Shown here: piece by piece, positions 43,866-51,522 of the stretch
Layout: every line of letters begins with the position of its first letter
Numbering within the stretch: the stretch's first letter is position 1
Assembly: GCA_045537915.1 (NCBI GenBank)
Contig: JAZSQK010000046.1
Coordinates: 41,700-105,699 of the forward strand
Reading direction: 5' to 3'
From: SFWF01 sp045537915
GTDB taxonomy: Bacteria; Bacillota; Clostridia; Oscillospirales; Acutalibacteraceae
DNA length: 64,000 nucleotides
Translations under genes and position numbers: made by a program
The notes under the pieces: model-generated
Database searches by the model: none
What the model was told of the DNA's origin: nothing
Seen by the model: the letters and a program-made list of their open reading frames with translations, nothing else

Positions 43866-44759
43866 ATGAGTGATTCCAAAATCAGAGGTCTGATTGTCCG
43901 CAGCACCATATCGGTAAACGAAATCGTTTCGGTGCTGGATGTGCAGTTCCATCACGAACTCTCGTCGGGCGAAGCGCACGACTTTCCGGAAATTTGTTAT
44001 GTAAAAAGCGGCACCAACAACCTTTCACTTAACGGTCATCACTACCGCTTGACAGCCGGGCAGATGATAATCTACGCACCGCTCTCTTTTCACGGCGGAG
44101 ATGCCCCCTCGGATTCCAACCTACTTATTATAAGTATGAAATTGGAAGACAAAAAAATCCGTGGACTTTATGACCGCGTGCTCACCTTAAGCAAGGAATT
44201 ACAGAAAGAGTATGAAAGCTTTTTCGACCTCATTACCGAAACCTTTCGTTTAAAGGAAGTAATAAACGATACATATAAGATCTACACCGGTGAAAATGTC
44301 TCTCCATTGGAGCTGGAAATCATCAAAAAAGAATTTGAAGCGTTTATTCTAAAACTAGAAAAAGAGCATGTGATAGAAAATTCCAAGCTCAGTTCCAAGC
44401 ATTCTGCCGAATGTGTGCAAATCATTAATTACCTTCATAGCCATCTTTGTGACACCCTGACCGTAGAGCGAATTGCCAAAGATAACAATATCGGCACCTC
44501 CAAGCTCAAGCAAATGTTCAGAGAACTGCACGAGTGCGGTGTTTTACAATTTCACATTCATATGAAGTTGGAAGAAGCCAAGCGGCTTCTCCGTGTGGGA
44601 GAAATGAATGTAACCCAGATTTCAGAACACCTGGGTTTTGCCACCGTACACTATTTTTCACGCCTTTTCAAAAATAAAATCGGTGTATCCCCCAGCAACT
44701 ACCAAAAGAGTTTTTACAACGGCACTTTTTATGCCCTTGAAAATTCTGACGAAGAATAA
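43866..44759 (+). CDS. AraC family regulator, cupin type (cassette 2)
   Basis: 297 residues; the start is the ATG at 43866, five bases after AGAGGG. Cupin N-terminus (EAHDFPEICYVKSG; GQMIIYAPLSFHGGD) and C-terminal double helix-turn-helix (VERIAKDNNIGTSKLKQMF; VTQISEHLGFATVHYFSRLF). Paralogue of the AraC protein at 3964-4836 with the same layout; HDFPEI and APxxFHG are shared. Likely controls the divergent oxidoreductase and itself. Confidence 0.88.
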   Translation: MSDSKIRGLIVRSTISVNEIVSVLDVQFHHELSSGEAHDFPEICYVKSGTNNLSLNGHHYRLTAGQMIIYAPLSFHGGDAPSDSNLLIISMKLEDKKIRGLYDRVLTLSKELQKEYESFFDLITETFRLKEVINDTYKIYTGENVSPLELEIIKKEFEAFILKLEKEHVIENSKLSSKHSAECVQIINYLHSHLCDTLTVERIAKDNNIGTSKLKQMFRELHECGVLQFHIHMKLEEAKRLLRVGEMNVTQISEHLGFATVHYFSRLFKNKIGVSPSNYQKSFYNGTFYALENSDEE

Positions 44760-44814
44760 TCTGTCTGACCCAAAAGAGTTATCTGCCGAATGGCTATCCT
44801 TTAGAATACAAATT

Positions 44815-44844
44815 AAGACGATGCTACTGGGCATCGTCTTTTTT
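44815..44844 (+). terminator. Terminator of cassette 2 regulator
   Basis: AAGACGATGC, loop TACTGG, GCATCGTCTT, then TTTT. Confidence 0.85.
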
Positions 44845-44869
44845 AATGATTTGAATTAAATCCATAATG

Positions 44870-44976
44870 CGCCGCAGCGCAATTCATGTTGCAAGGCAAC
44901 AATTCATGTGCTGAAAGCACAATTAATAAATCCACAGGATTTAATTCATTGCAAAACATCTATTCAGATGTTTTGC
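44870..44976. repeat. Short-hairpin array 2
   Basis: Five small palindromes in a row (TGCGC/GCGCA, GTTGC/GCAAC, GTGCtgaaaGCAC, AAATCCacaGGATTT, GCAAAACATCtattcaGATGTTTTGC) separated by AATTCAT. The last one covers the stop codon of the broken deacetylase copy and could terminate it. Confidence 0.65.
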
Positions 44977-45207
44977 ATTGCGTTCCGTCGTGCTTGATTT
45001 CGTAGTTTTCCTTGTAAATAAGGTCGTTTATAAATACAAATTCATAACCCTCATTTTTAAGTGTTTCGAGAATCCTCGGCAGTGCTGTGGGTGTATGGTC
45101 GGCATCGTTATGGAAAAGCACAATCGAGCCGTTTTTAACCTTGCTGGTTACCTTTTTATAAATACTGTCGGGTGTGGCATTCTCTTTCCAGTCAAGAGAA
45201 TCAACAT
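44960..45207 (-). pseudogene. Truncated 3' copy of the polysaccharide deacetylase gene
   Basis: About 80 codons that match the C-terminus of the deacetylase at 45861-46613 with few changes (KNGSIVLFHNDA, LPRILETLKNEGYEFVF, YEIKHDGTQCK), ending CKTSE and stop. Homology breaks sharply after GAATCAACAT at 45207, so the catalytic N-terminal two thirds are missing and no start exists. Confidence 0.85.
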
Positions 45208-45237
45208 ACGATACAAAAGTAATATTTTAATAAGGGC

Positions 45238-45266
45238 TTGTGCATTTTGTATTAATATGGTATAAC
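45238..45266 (+). promoter_or_regulatory. Promoter of the small zinc-ribbon membrane gene
   Basis: TTGTGC, 17 bases, TATAAC, 41 bp before the TTG start. Confidence 0.5.
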
Positions 45267-45307
45267 ATAAAAAATCAATACTTTTTAAGGATTAAGGGGA
45301 GATAGAA

Positions 45308-45763
45308 TTGGATTTTCTTTATAATATTGTATTTTATGCAAGTTATTTTGCAATTTTGTTAATTTTTTCGATACTTGCAATAATATTTGCAAAAAGGTTA
45401 CATTCTTGGGTATGGTATTCAATAGGTGCTGCAATTACACTTTTTAGTTTACTTGGAAATCAAAAATCTTATGAAAGTTATTACGGTAGTTATTATGCCG
45501 AAGAAATGATGGCTCCCTATTGGACAATTTATGTTGTTATTTTAGGAATAGTTGCCGCTATAATATATACTCGATATTACATATCTAAAGCTCAAAAAGA
45601 TACTACAAATAGTGAAGATAAAATTGAAGAAAACACTGATATTACAAGTGAAAACGGCATTGAAACACCACAAACAAAAAAGTGTAAGTATTGTGGGAAA
45701 AAAGTTTTGTCTTCAATAGAACGGTGTGAATGTGGTTGTATAGCATTTGAAGAAATTTCTTAA
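45308..45763 (+). CDS. Small membrane protein with C-terminal zinc ribbon
   Basis: 151 residues starting at TTG (AAGGGGAG site). Three hydrophobic segments (residues 4-28, 35-50, 72-90), a charged linker rich in Glu, Asp and Thr, then a CKYCGKKVLSSIERCECGC zinc ribbon with four or five cysteines. I do not recognise a family. The gene is much more AT-rich than its neighbours and is flanked by the broken and the intact deacetylase copies, which suggests acquisition with a segmental duplication. Confidence 0.7.
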   Translation: MDFLYNIVFYASYFAILLIFSILAIIFAKRLHSWVWYSIGAAITLFSLLGNQKSYESYYGSYYAEEMMAPYWTIYVVILGIVAAIIYTRYYISKAQKDTTNSEDKIEENTDITSENGIETPQTKKCKYCGKKVLSSIERCECGCIAFEEIS

Positions 45764-45832
45764 AACACATAATACAGAGGTTAACCTAGGAGAACACAGT
45801 GGACAGTTCTGCGTCTTTTGGAAATATAAATT

Positions 45833-45859
45833 AAGACGGCGAAATTCGCCGTCTTTTTT
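45833..45859. terminator. Terminator between convergent genes
   Basis: AAGACGGCGAA/TTCGCCGTCTT stem followed by TTTTT on the plus strand. Confidence 0.8.
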
Positions 45860-45860
45860 G

Positions 45861-46613
45861 TTATGATATTTTGCACTGTGTTCCATCGTGCTTTATTTCG
45901 TAGTTTTCCTTGTAAATCAGGTCATTTATAAATACAAATTCATAACCCTCATTTTTAAGGGTTTCGAGAATCCTCGGCAGTGCTGTGGGTGTGAACTCGG
46001 CATCGTTATGGAAAAGCACAATCGAGCCGTTTTTGACTTTACTCGTCACCCTTTTGCAAATGCTTTCAGGTGTGGCATTCTCTTTCCAGTCAAGAGAATC
46101 AACATCCCACTGTATTGTATACATATTAAGTGAATCACAGGCTTCGATGGTGGCGTTGTCATAGTCACCATAGGGTGGGCGGAAAAGGCTTGGCGTAACG
46201 CCGGTTATTTCGGCTATCTTTTTATTGCAGGAATCGAGCTCGTCGAGCTTTTGGGCGCTGCTTAAGGCGGGCATATTCGGGTGGGTGTTGGAATGGTTCA
46301 TTATCTGGTGTCCCGCATCGTGAAGCTGCTTTACCGATTCGGGATATTTATCCACCCATGCGCCGACTACAAAAAAGGTCGCTTTGGCGTTATACTGCGC
46401 CAGAGTATCAATAAGCTGCCCAGTGTCGTCGTTGCCCCAGGCGGCATCAAAGGACAGCGCCACCTGTTTTTTCTCAGTTTCTACACAGTAGATAGGCAGT
46501 TTACGGTTTACATTTGCAAAAACGCCGACCGAACAGGCTATTGCAAAAAGCCCTGTCACTATACAGGAAACAAAAATTGTTATCTGTTTTTTTGTTATGA
46601 TTATGTATTTCAA
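45861..46613 (-). CDS. Polysaccharide deacetylase (PdaB-like, NodB domain)
   Basis: 250 residues from the TTG at 46613, which follows AAAAGGGGAGATAGC; an ATG eight codons upstream has a weaker site and is the alternative. One membrane anchor (ITIFVSCIVTGLFAIACSVG), then the NodB fold: SFDAAWGNDDT (catalytic Asp and metal Asp), HSNTHPNM (metal His pair), RPPYGDYD, WDVDSLDW and LFHND. It removes acetyl groups from peptidoglycan or another cell-surface polymer outside the membrane. PdaB-type proteins are often sporulation-linked, but nothing here proves that. A truncated copy lies at 44960-45207. Confidence 0.88.
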   Translation of the reverse strand: MKYIIITKKQITIFVSCIVTGLFAIACSVGVFANVNRKLPIYCVETEKKQVALSFDAAWGNDDTGQLIDTLAQYNAKATFFVVGAWVDKYPESVKQLHDAGHQIMNHSNTHPNMPALSSAQKLDELDSCNKKIAEITGVTPSLFRPPYGDYDNATIEACDSLNMYTIQWDVDSLDWKENATPESICKRVTSKVKNGSIVLFHNDAEFTPTALPRILETLKNEGYEFVFINDLIYKENYEIKHDGTQCKIS

Positions 46614-46664
46614 AGCTATCTCCCCTTTTTTATACATAATACTAACCCTCGCTTGTACTTTATG

Positions 46665-46713
46665 TTAAAACAAAACGGACTTTTGCCTTTCGAGTGCACA
46701 AGTCCGTTTGAAA
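46665..46713 (-). terminator. Terminator of the SulP gene
   Basis: AAACGGACTT (46673-46682) pairs with AAGTCCGTTT (46700-46709); U-rich on the minus strand. Confidence 0.8.
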
Positions 46714-48006
46714 TTATTGTTTTTTATTACAGCAAAGCTTTTTGATTAAAAGTATGCTCAGATGCAGTATCATTCCCACAACGATTGCGACAACCAGGTC
46801 AAAAACAACCGTCAACACAAAGGTTACCACAAGCACCGCAATATCAGCGAAGTTCTTTGTTTTTAAAATATTGGCAAACCTTTTGTATTCACTCATATTA
46901 TATGCCACCATAAAAAGTATTGCGGCGATTGCAGGCATCGGAATAAGCTCTGCCAGAGGCATTAAAAAGAGCAAAACAAGCAACAGCACAACCGAGTGAA
47001 CCATTGCGGCAACGGGGGTTGTGCCTCCGTTTTTTGCGTTTGCAGAGGTTCTTGCAATCGCTCCTGTAGCGGGAATTCCGCCAAAGAGGACCGATGCAAT
47101 ATTTCCTATTCCCTGTCCTACAAGCTCGGCGTTGGAATTGTGCTTTGAGTTTATCATATTATCGGCAACTACACAGGACAGAAGCGACTCTATTGCAGCC
47201 AGTATAGCGATGGTTACGGCGTCGGGTATCAGCTCGATTATTTTTGCAAGGCTGAAATCCATACTCAGAAAATCTACCTTTGGAAGTCCTGTCGGAATGG
47301 TGTACAGCTCTCCGATTGTTTTAACTCCGTCATTAAGCGTGGGAATAAGCCCAACAAGTAACGCCCCAACAATAACTGCTATAAGTGAGGGCGGTACCCT
47401 CTTTTCAAATTTAGGATAAACTATCAGTATTATAAGGCAAACAGCACCAACAACCAAGGATTGCCAACTGAACGAGGCTATAAAGTGGATATTTGCCTCA
47501 AGCTTCTCAATTGTTTCAATAGGCTTTACTCCCTCGGCATATGTAAGTCCCAAAAAGTCTTTTATCTGACCGATAAGTATGGTTACCGCTATTCCTGAAG
47601 TAAAACCGACGGTTATAGTGTTCGGTATAAATCTGATAAGCGAACCGAGCTTGAAGACGCCCATAAGAATAAGTATAACACCCGCCAAAACGGTTGCTAT
47701 GAACAGTCCGTCCATGCCCTGCGCCGCAACAATTCCCGCAACAATGGTTGCAAAAGCAGCTGTCGGACCCGCAATCTGAATTCTGCTTCCGCCAAAAAGC
47801 GCCACAGCAAATCCCGCCGCAATAGCGGTGTATATTCCACAGGCGGGTTCAACCCCCGAGGCAAGAGCCAGTGCAATCGAAAGCGGCAAGGCTATTATCG
47901 CAACGATAATTCCCGCCACTAAATCCTTTAAAAACTGCTGCTTTGAATAACCTCTAATAACCGAAAAAAATTTAGGTTTTAAATAAAAATTTGTCACGAA
48001 ATACAT
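46714..48006 (-). CDS. SulP family inorganic anion transporter without STAS domain
   Basis: 430 residues; the start is the ATG at 48006 after GGAGAAGAG. About twelve hydrophobic segments in the SulP/SLC26 arrangement: LPLSIALALASGVEPACGIYTAI, GGSRIQIAGPTAAFATIVA and GGIPATGAIARTSANAKNGG are family signatures. The protein stops right after the last helix (LSILLIKKLCCNKKQ), so the cytoplasmic STAS domain found in most SulP proteins is absent. The anion (sulfate, bicarbonate or other) is unknown. Transcribed alone. Confidence 0.9.
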   Translation of the reverse strand: MYFVTNFYLKPKFFSVIRGYSKQQFLKDLVAGIIVAIIALPLSIALALASGVEPACGIYTAIAAGFAVALFGGSRIQIAGPTAAFATIVAGIVAAQGMDGLFIATVLAGVILILMGVFKLGSLIRFIPNTITVGFTSGIAVTILIGQIKDFLGLTYAEGVKPIETIEKLEANIHFIASFSWQSLVVGAVCLIILIVYPKFEKRVPPSLIAVIVGALLVGLIPTLNDGVKTIGELYTIPTGLPKVDFLSMDFSLAKIIELIPDAVTIAILAAIESLLSCVVADNMINSKHNSNAELVGQGIGNIASVLFGGIPATGAIARTSANAKNGGTTPVAAMVHSVVLLLVLLFLMPLAELIPMPAIAAILFMVAYNMSEYKRFANILKTKNFADIAVLVVTFVLTVVFDLVVAIVVGMILHLSILLIKKLCCNKKQ

Positions 48007-48154
48007 CTCTTCTCCAAAAAAGTCGACAAAATATATTTTATCAACACCGCAAAAATCTGTAAAGTGACATATTAACCATAATTTCTTACCATTGTGACAT
48101 CGGTTTTTATAAAAAATATAATTTAACAGTGGGTGCAAGAAAAACGGTTAGCAA

Positions 48155-48190
48155 GAAAAAACGACCCACAAAAATGTGGGTCGTAATTTT
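48155..48190 (-). terminator. Terminator of gdhA
   Basis: ACGACCCACA, loop, TGTGGGTCGT (48161-48184) followed by a U run on the minus strand. Confidence 0.9.
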
Positions 48191-48224
48191 TCTTGTGTTC
48201 TGCGCCAATTTTACCAATCGACTT

Positions 48225-49574
48225 TTAGCAAACGCCTTGGGCGATCATAGCCTCTGCAACCTTTTCAAATCCTGCAATATTTGCACCTGCTACAAGGTCG
48301 CCTTCCATACCGTACTTCTTGGCTGCATCCCAGGATGCCTTGTAGATGCCTTCCATAATCTGATGGAGCTTTGCATCAACCTCTTCGGCAGTCCAGCTGT
48401 AGCGCATAGAGTTCTGGCTCATCTCAAGGCCAGAAACTGCAACGCCGCCGGCGTTTACTGCCTTAGCGGGAGCAACAACTACGCCGTTATCCTTAAGGTA
48501 TGCCATAGCCTCGTTACGTGTGGGCATGTTGGAAACCTCAACATAATATTTGATACCGTTGGCAACAATCTGCTCTGCCTCGGCCATTCCAACCTCGTTC
48601 TGAGTAGCGCAGGGCATAAGGATATCTGCCTTAACTCCCCAGGGCTTCTGTCCTGCGAAGAACTCTACGCCAAACTTATCAGCATAATCCTGAACCTTGT
48701 TACGACCCGAAGCTCTCATTTCGAGCATGAAGTTAATCTTCTCCTCGGTGGAAACGCCGTCCTTGTCATAAATGTATCCGTCAGGACCCGAGATGGTAAG
48801 AACCTTACCGCCAAGCTCGGTAATCTTCTTAACGGTACCCCAAGCAACGTTACCGAAGCCCGAAACCGCAAAGGTTTTGCCCTCAATGCTCTCACCAAAG
48901 GTCTTAAGCATTTCTACAGTGTAATAAACTGCGCCGAAGCCTGTTGCTTCGGGACGGATGAGAGAACCGCCAAAGGAGCGTCCCTTACCTGTGAGAACAC
49001 CTGTAAACTCGTTGCGGAGTCTCTTGTACTGGCCGTACATATAACCGATTTCACGAGCGCCTACGCCGAGGTCACCAGCGGGAACGTCGGTATCAGCACC
49101 GATGTGCTTTGAAAGCTCGGTCATAAAGCTCTGGCAGAAGCGCATAATCTCGTTGTCACTGCGACCGTTGGGGTCGAAGTCAGCGCCGCCCTTACCGCCG
49201 CCCATAGGAAGACCTGTAAGGCTGTTCTTGAAGGTCTGCTCAAAGCCGAGGAACTTCATGATAGAAGCGTTTACATTGGGAGCAAAACGGATACCGCCCT
49301 TGTAAGGTCCGATAGCAGAGTTGAACTGAACTCTGAAACCACGGTTTACCTGAACTTTGCCGTTATCGTCAACCCAGGGAACACGGAAAACTATCTGACG
49401 CTCGGGCTCTACCATACGCTCGATTACGCCTGCCTTTTCAAATTTAGGATCCTGCTCGATTACCGGCTCAAGAGAGGTAAGAACCTCCATTACAGCCTGT
49501 AAAAACTCGGGCTCATTAGGATTGCGCTTTTCAGCGTCGGCGTAAACCTTCTTTAAATATTCATTTTTTAACAT
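48225..49574 (-). CDS. gdhA: NADP-specific glutamate dehydrogenase
   Basis: 449 residues, the usual length of the hexameric bacterial enzyme. It makes glutamate from 2-oxoglutarate and ammonium. Signatures: GPYKGGIRFAPNVN, LPMGGGKGGADFDP (substrate lysines), PAGDLGVGAREIGYMYG, GKGRSFGGSLIRPEATGFG and the cofactor loop SGFGNVAWGT. PAKAVNAGGVAVSGLEMSQN completes the substrate pocket. Good ribosome site (GGAGGAATACAT). Monocistronic between its terminator and an AT-rich leader. Confidence 0.96.
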   Translation of the reverse strand: MLKNEYLKKVYADAEKRNPNEPEFLQAVMEVLTSLEPVIEQDPKFEKAGVIERMVEPERQIVFRVPWVDDNGKVQVNRGFRVQFNSAIGPYKGGIRFAPNVNASIMKFLGFEQTFKNSLTGLPMGGGKGGADFDPNGRSDNEIMRFCQSFMTELSKHIGADTDVPAGDLGVGAREIGYMYGQYKRLRNEFTGVLTGKGRSFGGSLIRPEATGFGAVYYTVEMLKTFGESIEGKTFAVSGFGNVAWGTVKKITELGGKVLTISGPDGYIYDKDGVSTEEKINFMLEMRASGRNKVQDYADKFGVEFFAGQKPWGVKADILMPCATQNEVGMAEAEQIVANGIKYYVEVSNMPTRNEAMAYLKDNGVVVAPAKAVNAGGVAVSGLEMSQNSMRYSWTAEEVDAKLHQIMEGIYKASWDAAKKYGMEGDLVAGANIAGFEKVAEAMIAQGVC

Positions 49575-49745
49575 ATGTATTCCTCCTTAGAGAATAAACA
49601 AAAATAATAAAATCATTTTATACCTAAATTTTGAGTTTGTCAATAGGTGCCAAAATATAAAATTTTATGAAATATTATGCCACAGGAGAACATTTTTTGT
49701 AAAAAATAAGGAAATGTACGTGAGTGGCGTACAAGTAAGTGGGTG

Positions 49746-49775
49746 TTGAAAAACTATACGGTAATGTTGTATAAT
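49746..49775 (+). promoter_or_regulatory. Promoter of the CDA-like/rsmA operon
   Basis: TTGAAA, 18 bases, TATAAT preceded by TG. Confidence 0.6.
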
Positions 49776-49805
49776 TAACAGGAGAAAATCAAAGGAGGTA
49801 TCCTC

Positions 49806-50168
49806 TTGCTGACTAATTTTGCCGAGCTTAAAACCAGAGCAAAGGATGAGATGTTGAACTCTTTTTGTGCTGATGGCTCAAGGTGCGGTTTTGCTCTGCT
49901 CTCTAGGGATGGAAAAATCTATACCGGCCACTACGTAAAGTTTTCCGACGGCTATAGCCTTGATGCTGTGGATATGGCGGTTTATTCTGCCCTGTCTGAC
50001 GGTAAAACAAAATTTCTCGCAGCTGCCCTTTGTGCCGAATCCGCTCCTTCTAAAGCGGCTCTTGCCCGACTTTCAGCCTTTTCAGATATGATGTTTTGTC
50101 TAAGTATCGGAGAAACCTCTCTGGACACAACCCTTAAAAAACTTCTTACACAGCTTGGAGAAAAATAA
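49806..50168 (+). CDS. Degenerate cytidine-deaminase-like protein
   Basis: 120 residues, TTG start after AAAGGAGG. CGFALLSRDGKIYTGHYVKF and a following AVDMAVYSALSDGKTKF align with the cytidine deaminase fold (AAL..DGK.Y.G.N.E and CAERTAI..A..G), but the zinc ligands are missing: the CAE triad reads DAVD and there is no PCxxC. It is therefore probably not a deaminase; a binding or structural role is possible. Its stop overlaps the rsmA start by one base (TAATG), so the two are coupled. Confidence 0.7.
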   Translation: MLTNFAELKTRAKDEMLNSFCADGSRCGFALLSRDGKIYTGHYVKFSDGYSLDAVDMAVYSALSDGKTKFLAAALCAESAPSKAALARLSAFSDMMFCLSIGETSLDTTLKKLLTQLGEK

Positions 50169-51016
50169 TGAATCTTGCCGATTATAATACCCTTAAAAAA
50201 CTGCTCGAATCAGAGGGCTTTAATCTCAAAAAATCCTTTGGTCAGAATTTTCTTGTTGACCCCTCGGTCTGTCCCAGAATGGCGCAAACCGCCTGTGATA
50301 ATGATACAGGGGTCCTTGAAATAGGTCCCGGGGCAGGTGTGCTTACCCTTGAGCTTTCAAAAATTGCAAAAAGAGTTGTGGCTATCGAGTTGGATACAAA
50401 GCTTGAGCCTGTGCTTGAAAAATCCTTATCGGGCAGAGAAAATATCGAGGTCATTTTCGGAGACGCTATGAAACTCGACCTTGAAGCTATTATAAAGGAA
50501 CGGTTTGCGGATTGTAAAAGAGTTTCGGTCTGCGCTAATCTCCCCTACTATATTACCTCTCCAATAATTATGCATCTGCTCGAATCAAAATTACCTATAG
50601 ACAATATTACGGTTATGGTTCAAAAAGAGGCGGCCGAACGCCTTTGCGCAAAGGTTGGCAGTCGTGAATCGGGAGCCGTTACGGTTGCCGTTGCATATTA
50701 CGCTGAGCCTAAAATCCTTTTTGGTGTCGGAAGAGATTCCTTTATGCCGCCGCCAAATGTTGACAGTGCGGTAATAACCCTTAAAATACGCAAAGAGGCT
50801 CCTATAGAGCTCAAGAACGAGTCAAAATTCTTTTTCTTTGTAAAGGCTTGTTTTGCTCAAAGGAGAAAAACTCTTGTTAACACTGTTTCGGCAACTATGG
50901 GAATATCCAAGGAGGATATCAGACAAGCACTTGCTGCTGCCGGACTTCCCGAAACAGTCAGAAGTGAACAGCTAACCCTTGAGCAACTGGCACAGATATC
51001 CAATTATTTGTTTTAA
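50168..51016 (+). CDS. rsmA: 16S rRNA dimethyladenosine transferase
   Basis: 282 residues. Dimethylates two adjacent adenosines near the 3' end of 16S rRNA during ribosome assembly, using S-adenosylmethionine. KKSFGQNFLVD (start of the family), LEIGPGAGVLT (SAM binding), FGDAMKLD, and ANLPYYITSPIIMHLL (catalytic NLPY) are all present. The protein ends with the usual helical domain (FAQRRKTLVNTVSA). Followed by a strong terminator. Confidence 0.96.
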   Translation: MNLADYNTLKKLLESEGFNLKKSFGQNFLVDPSVCPRMAQTACDNDTGVLEIGPGAGVLTLELSKIAKRVVAIELDTKLEPVLEKSLSGRENIEVIFGDAMKLDLEAIIKERFADCKRVSVCANLPYYITSPIIMHLLESKLPIDNITVMVQKEAAERLCAKVGSRESGAVTVAVAYYAEPKILFGVGRDSFMPPPNVDSAVITLKIRKEAPIELKNESKFFFFVKACFAQRRKTLVNTVSATMGISKEDIRQALAAAGLPETVRSEQLTLEQLAQISNYLF

Positions 51017-51032
51017 ATACAGTATGCAGAAG

Positions 51033-51068
51033 CAACCCAACCGACACTATTTTCGGTTGGGTTGTTTT
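51033..51068 (+). terminator. Terminator of rsmA
   Basis: CAACCCAACCG/CGGTTGGGTTG stem followed by TTTTTT. Confidence 0.9.
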
Positions 51069-51185
51069 TTGAAAAAATATAAATTTATTTCGCACTGTCC
51101 GAACTTTTGGACATATCAGTATATATAATCAAGTCATAGTCAAGTGACGAATTTTGTCGAAAAATAAAAATTTTTGAAAAAACAC

Positions 51186-51214
51186 TTGACAACCGAACAA
51201 ATGTTCGTTATAAT
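51186..51214 (+). promoter_or_regulatory. Consensus promoter with LexA (SOS) box in the spacer
   Basis: TTGACA, exactly 17 bases, TATAAT: a perfect housekeeping promoter. The spacer contains CGAACAAATGTTCG (51194-51207), which matches the Gram-positive LexA/DinR box CGAAC-N4-GTTCG, so bound LexA would block RNA polymerase. Confidence 0.85.
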
Positions 51215-51226
51215 AAAATCAAACAA

Positions 51227-51238
51227 GAACAGATGTTC
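51227..51238 (+). promoter_or_regulatory. Second LexA-like half palindrome
   Basis: GAACAGATGTTC lies 20 bp downstream of the first box, just before the AAGGAGG ribosome site. Same GAAC-N4-GTTC core, flanking bases not conserved. Confidence 0.55.
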
Positions 51239-51256
51239 TCAAGGAGGATAACACTT

Positions 51257-51433
51257 ATGGAAACAGGTTTTGTTATTACAAGTTTATTTGAGATTGCTAT
51301 TGCCGCTTTTATTATATTCGGCCTTTTTAATGAGAATCGTTTTGCCGATACTGAAAAACGTGTTTTTTCTGCTATAAAGAAAAAGATTTCCGCTCTTTTC
51401 AGTTCTCACAATGTTTCTCCCGACCATATTTAA
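51257..51433 (+). CDS. SOS-controlled small membrane protein
   Basis: 58 residues; the start is the ATG at 51257, ten bases after AAGGAGG. A single hydrophobic helix (about 5-26: FVITSLFEIAIAAFIIFGLF) is followed by a basic, amphipathic stretch (KRVFSAIKKKISALFSS). No family recognised. A consensus promoter overlapped by a LexA box means it is made only after DNA damage. Small LexA-regulated membrane proteins in other bacteria either block cell division or depolarise the membrane; which applies here is inference. Monocistronic, ends at a hairpin terminator. Confidence 0.8.
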   Translation: METGFVITSLFEIAIAAFIIFGLFNENRFADTEKRVFSAIKKKISALFSSHNVSPDHI

Positions 51434-51476
51434 TTTTCATTTTTTACTCCTTTCTTTTTTAATACCCTATCACAAG

Positions 51477-51520
51477 CAATAAACCGACGGGCATAACCCG
51501 TCGGTTTATTGTATTATACT
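51477..51520. terminator. Bidirectional terminator
   Basis: 15-bp stem CAATAAACCGACGGG with CCCGTCGGTTTATTG, loop CATAA, between convergent genes. Confidence 0.85.
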
Positions 51521-51522
51521 TT

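Noticed and set aside
44870..44976. CRISPR array
   Set aside because: The repeated parts are only 7-base AT-rich spacers between different palindromes; no constant repeat or spacer length.
48129..49112. 327-codon plus-strand frame opposite gdhA
   Set aside because: Antisense shadow of a fully conserved glutamate dehydrogenase; no recognisable domain.
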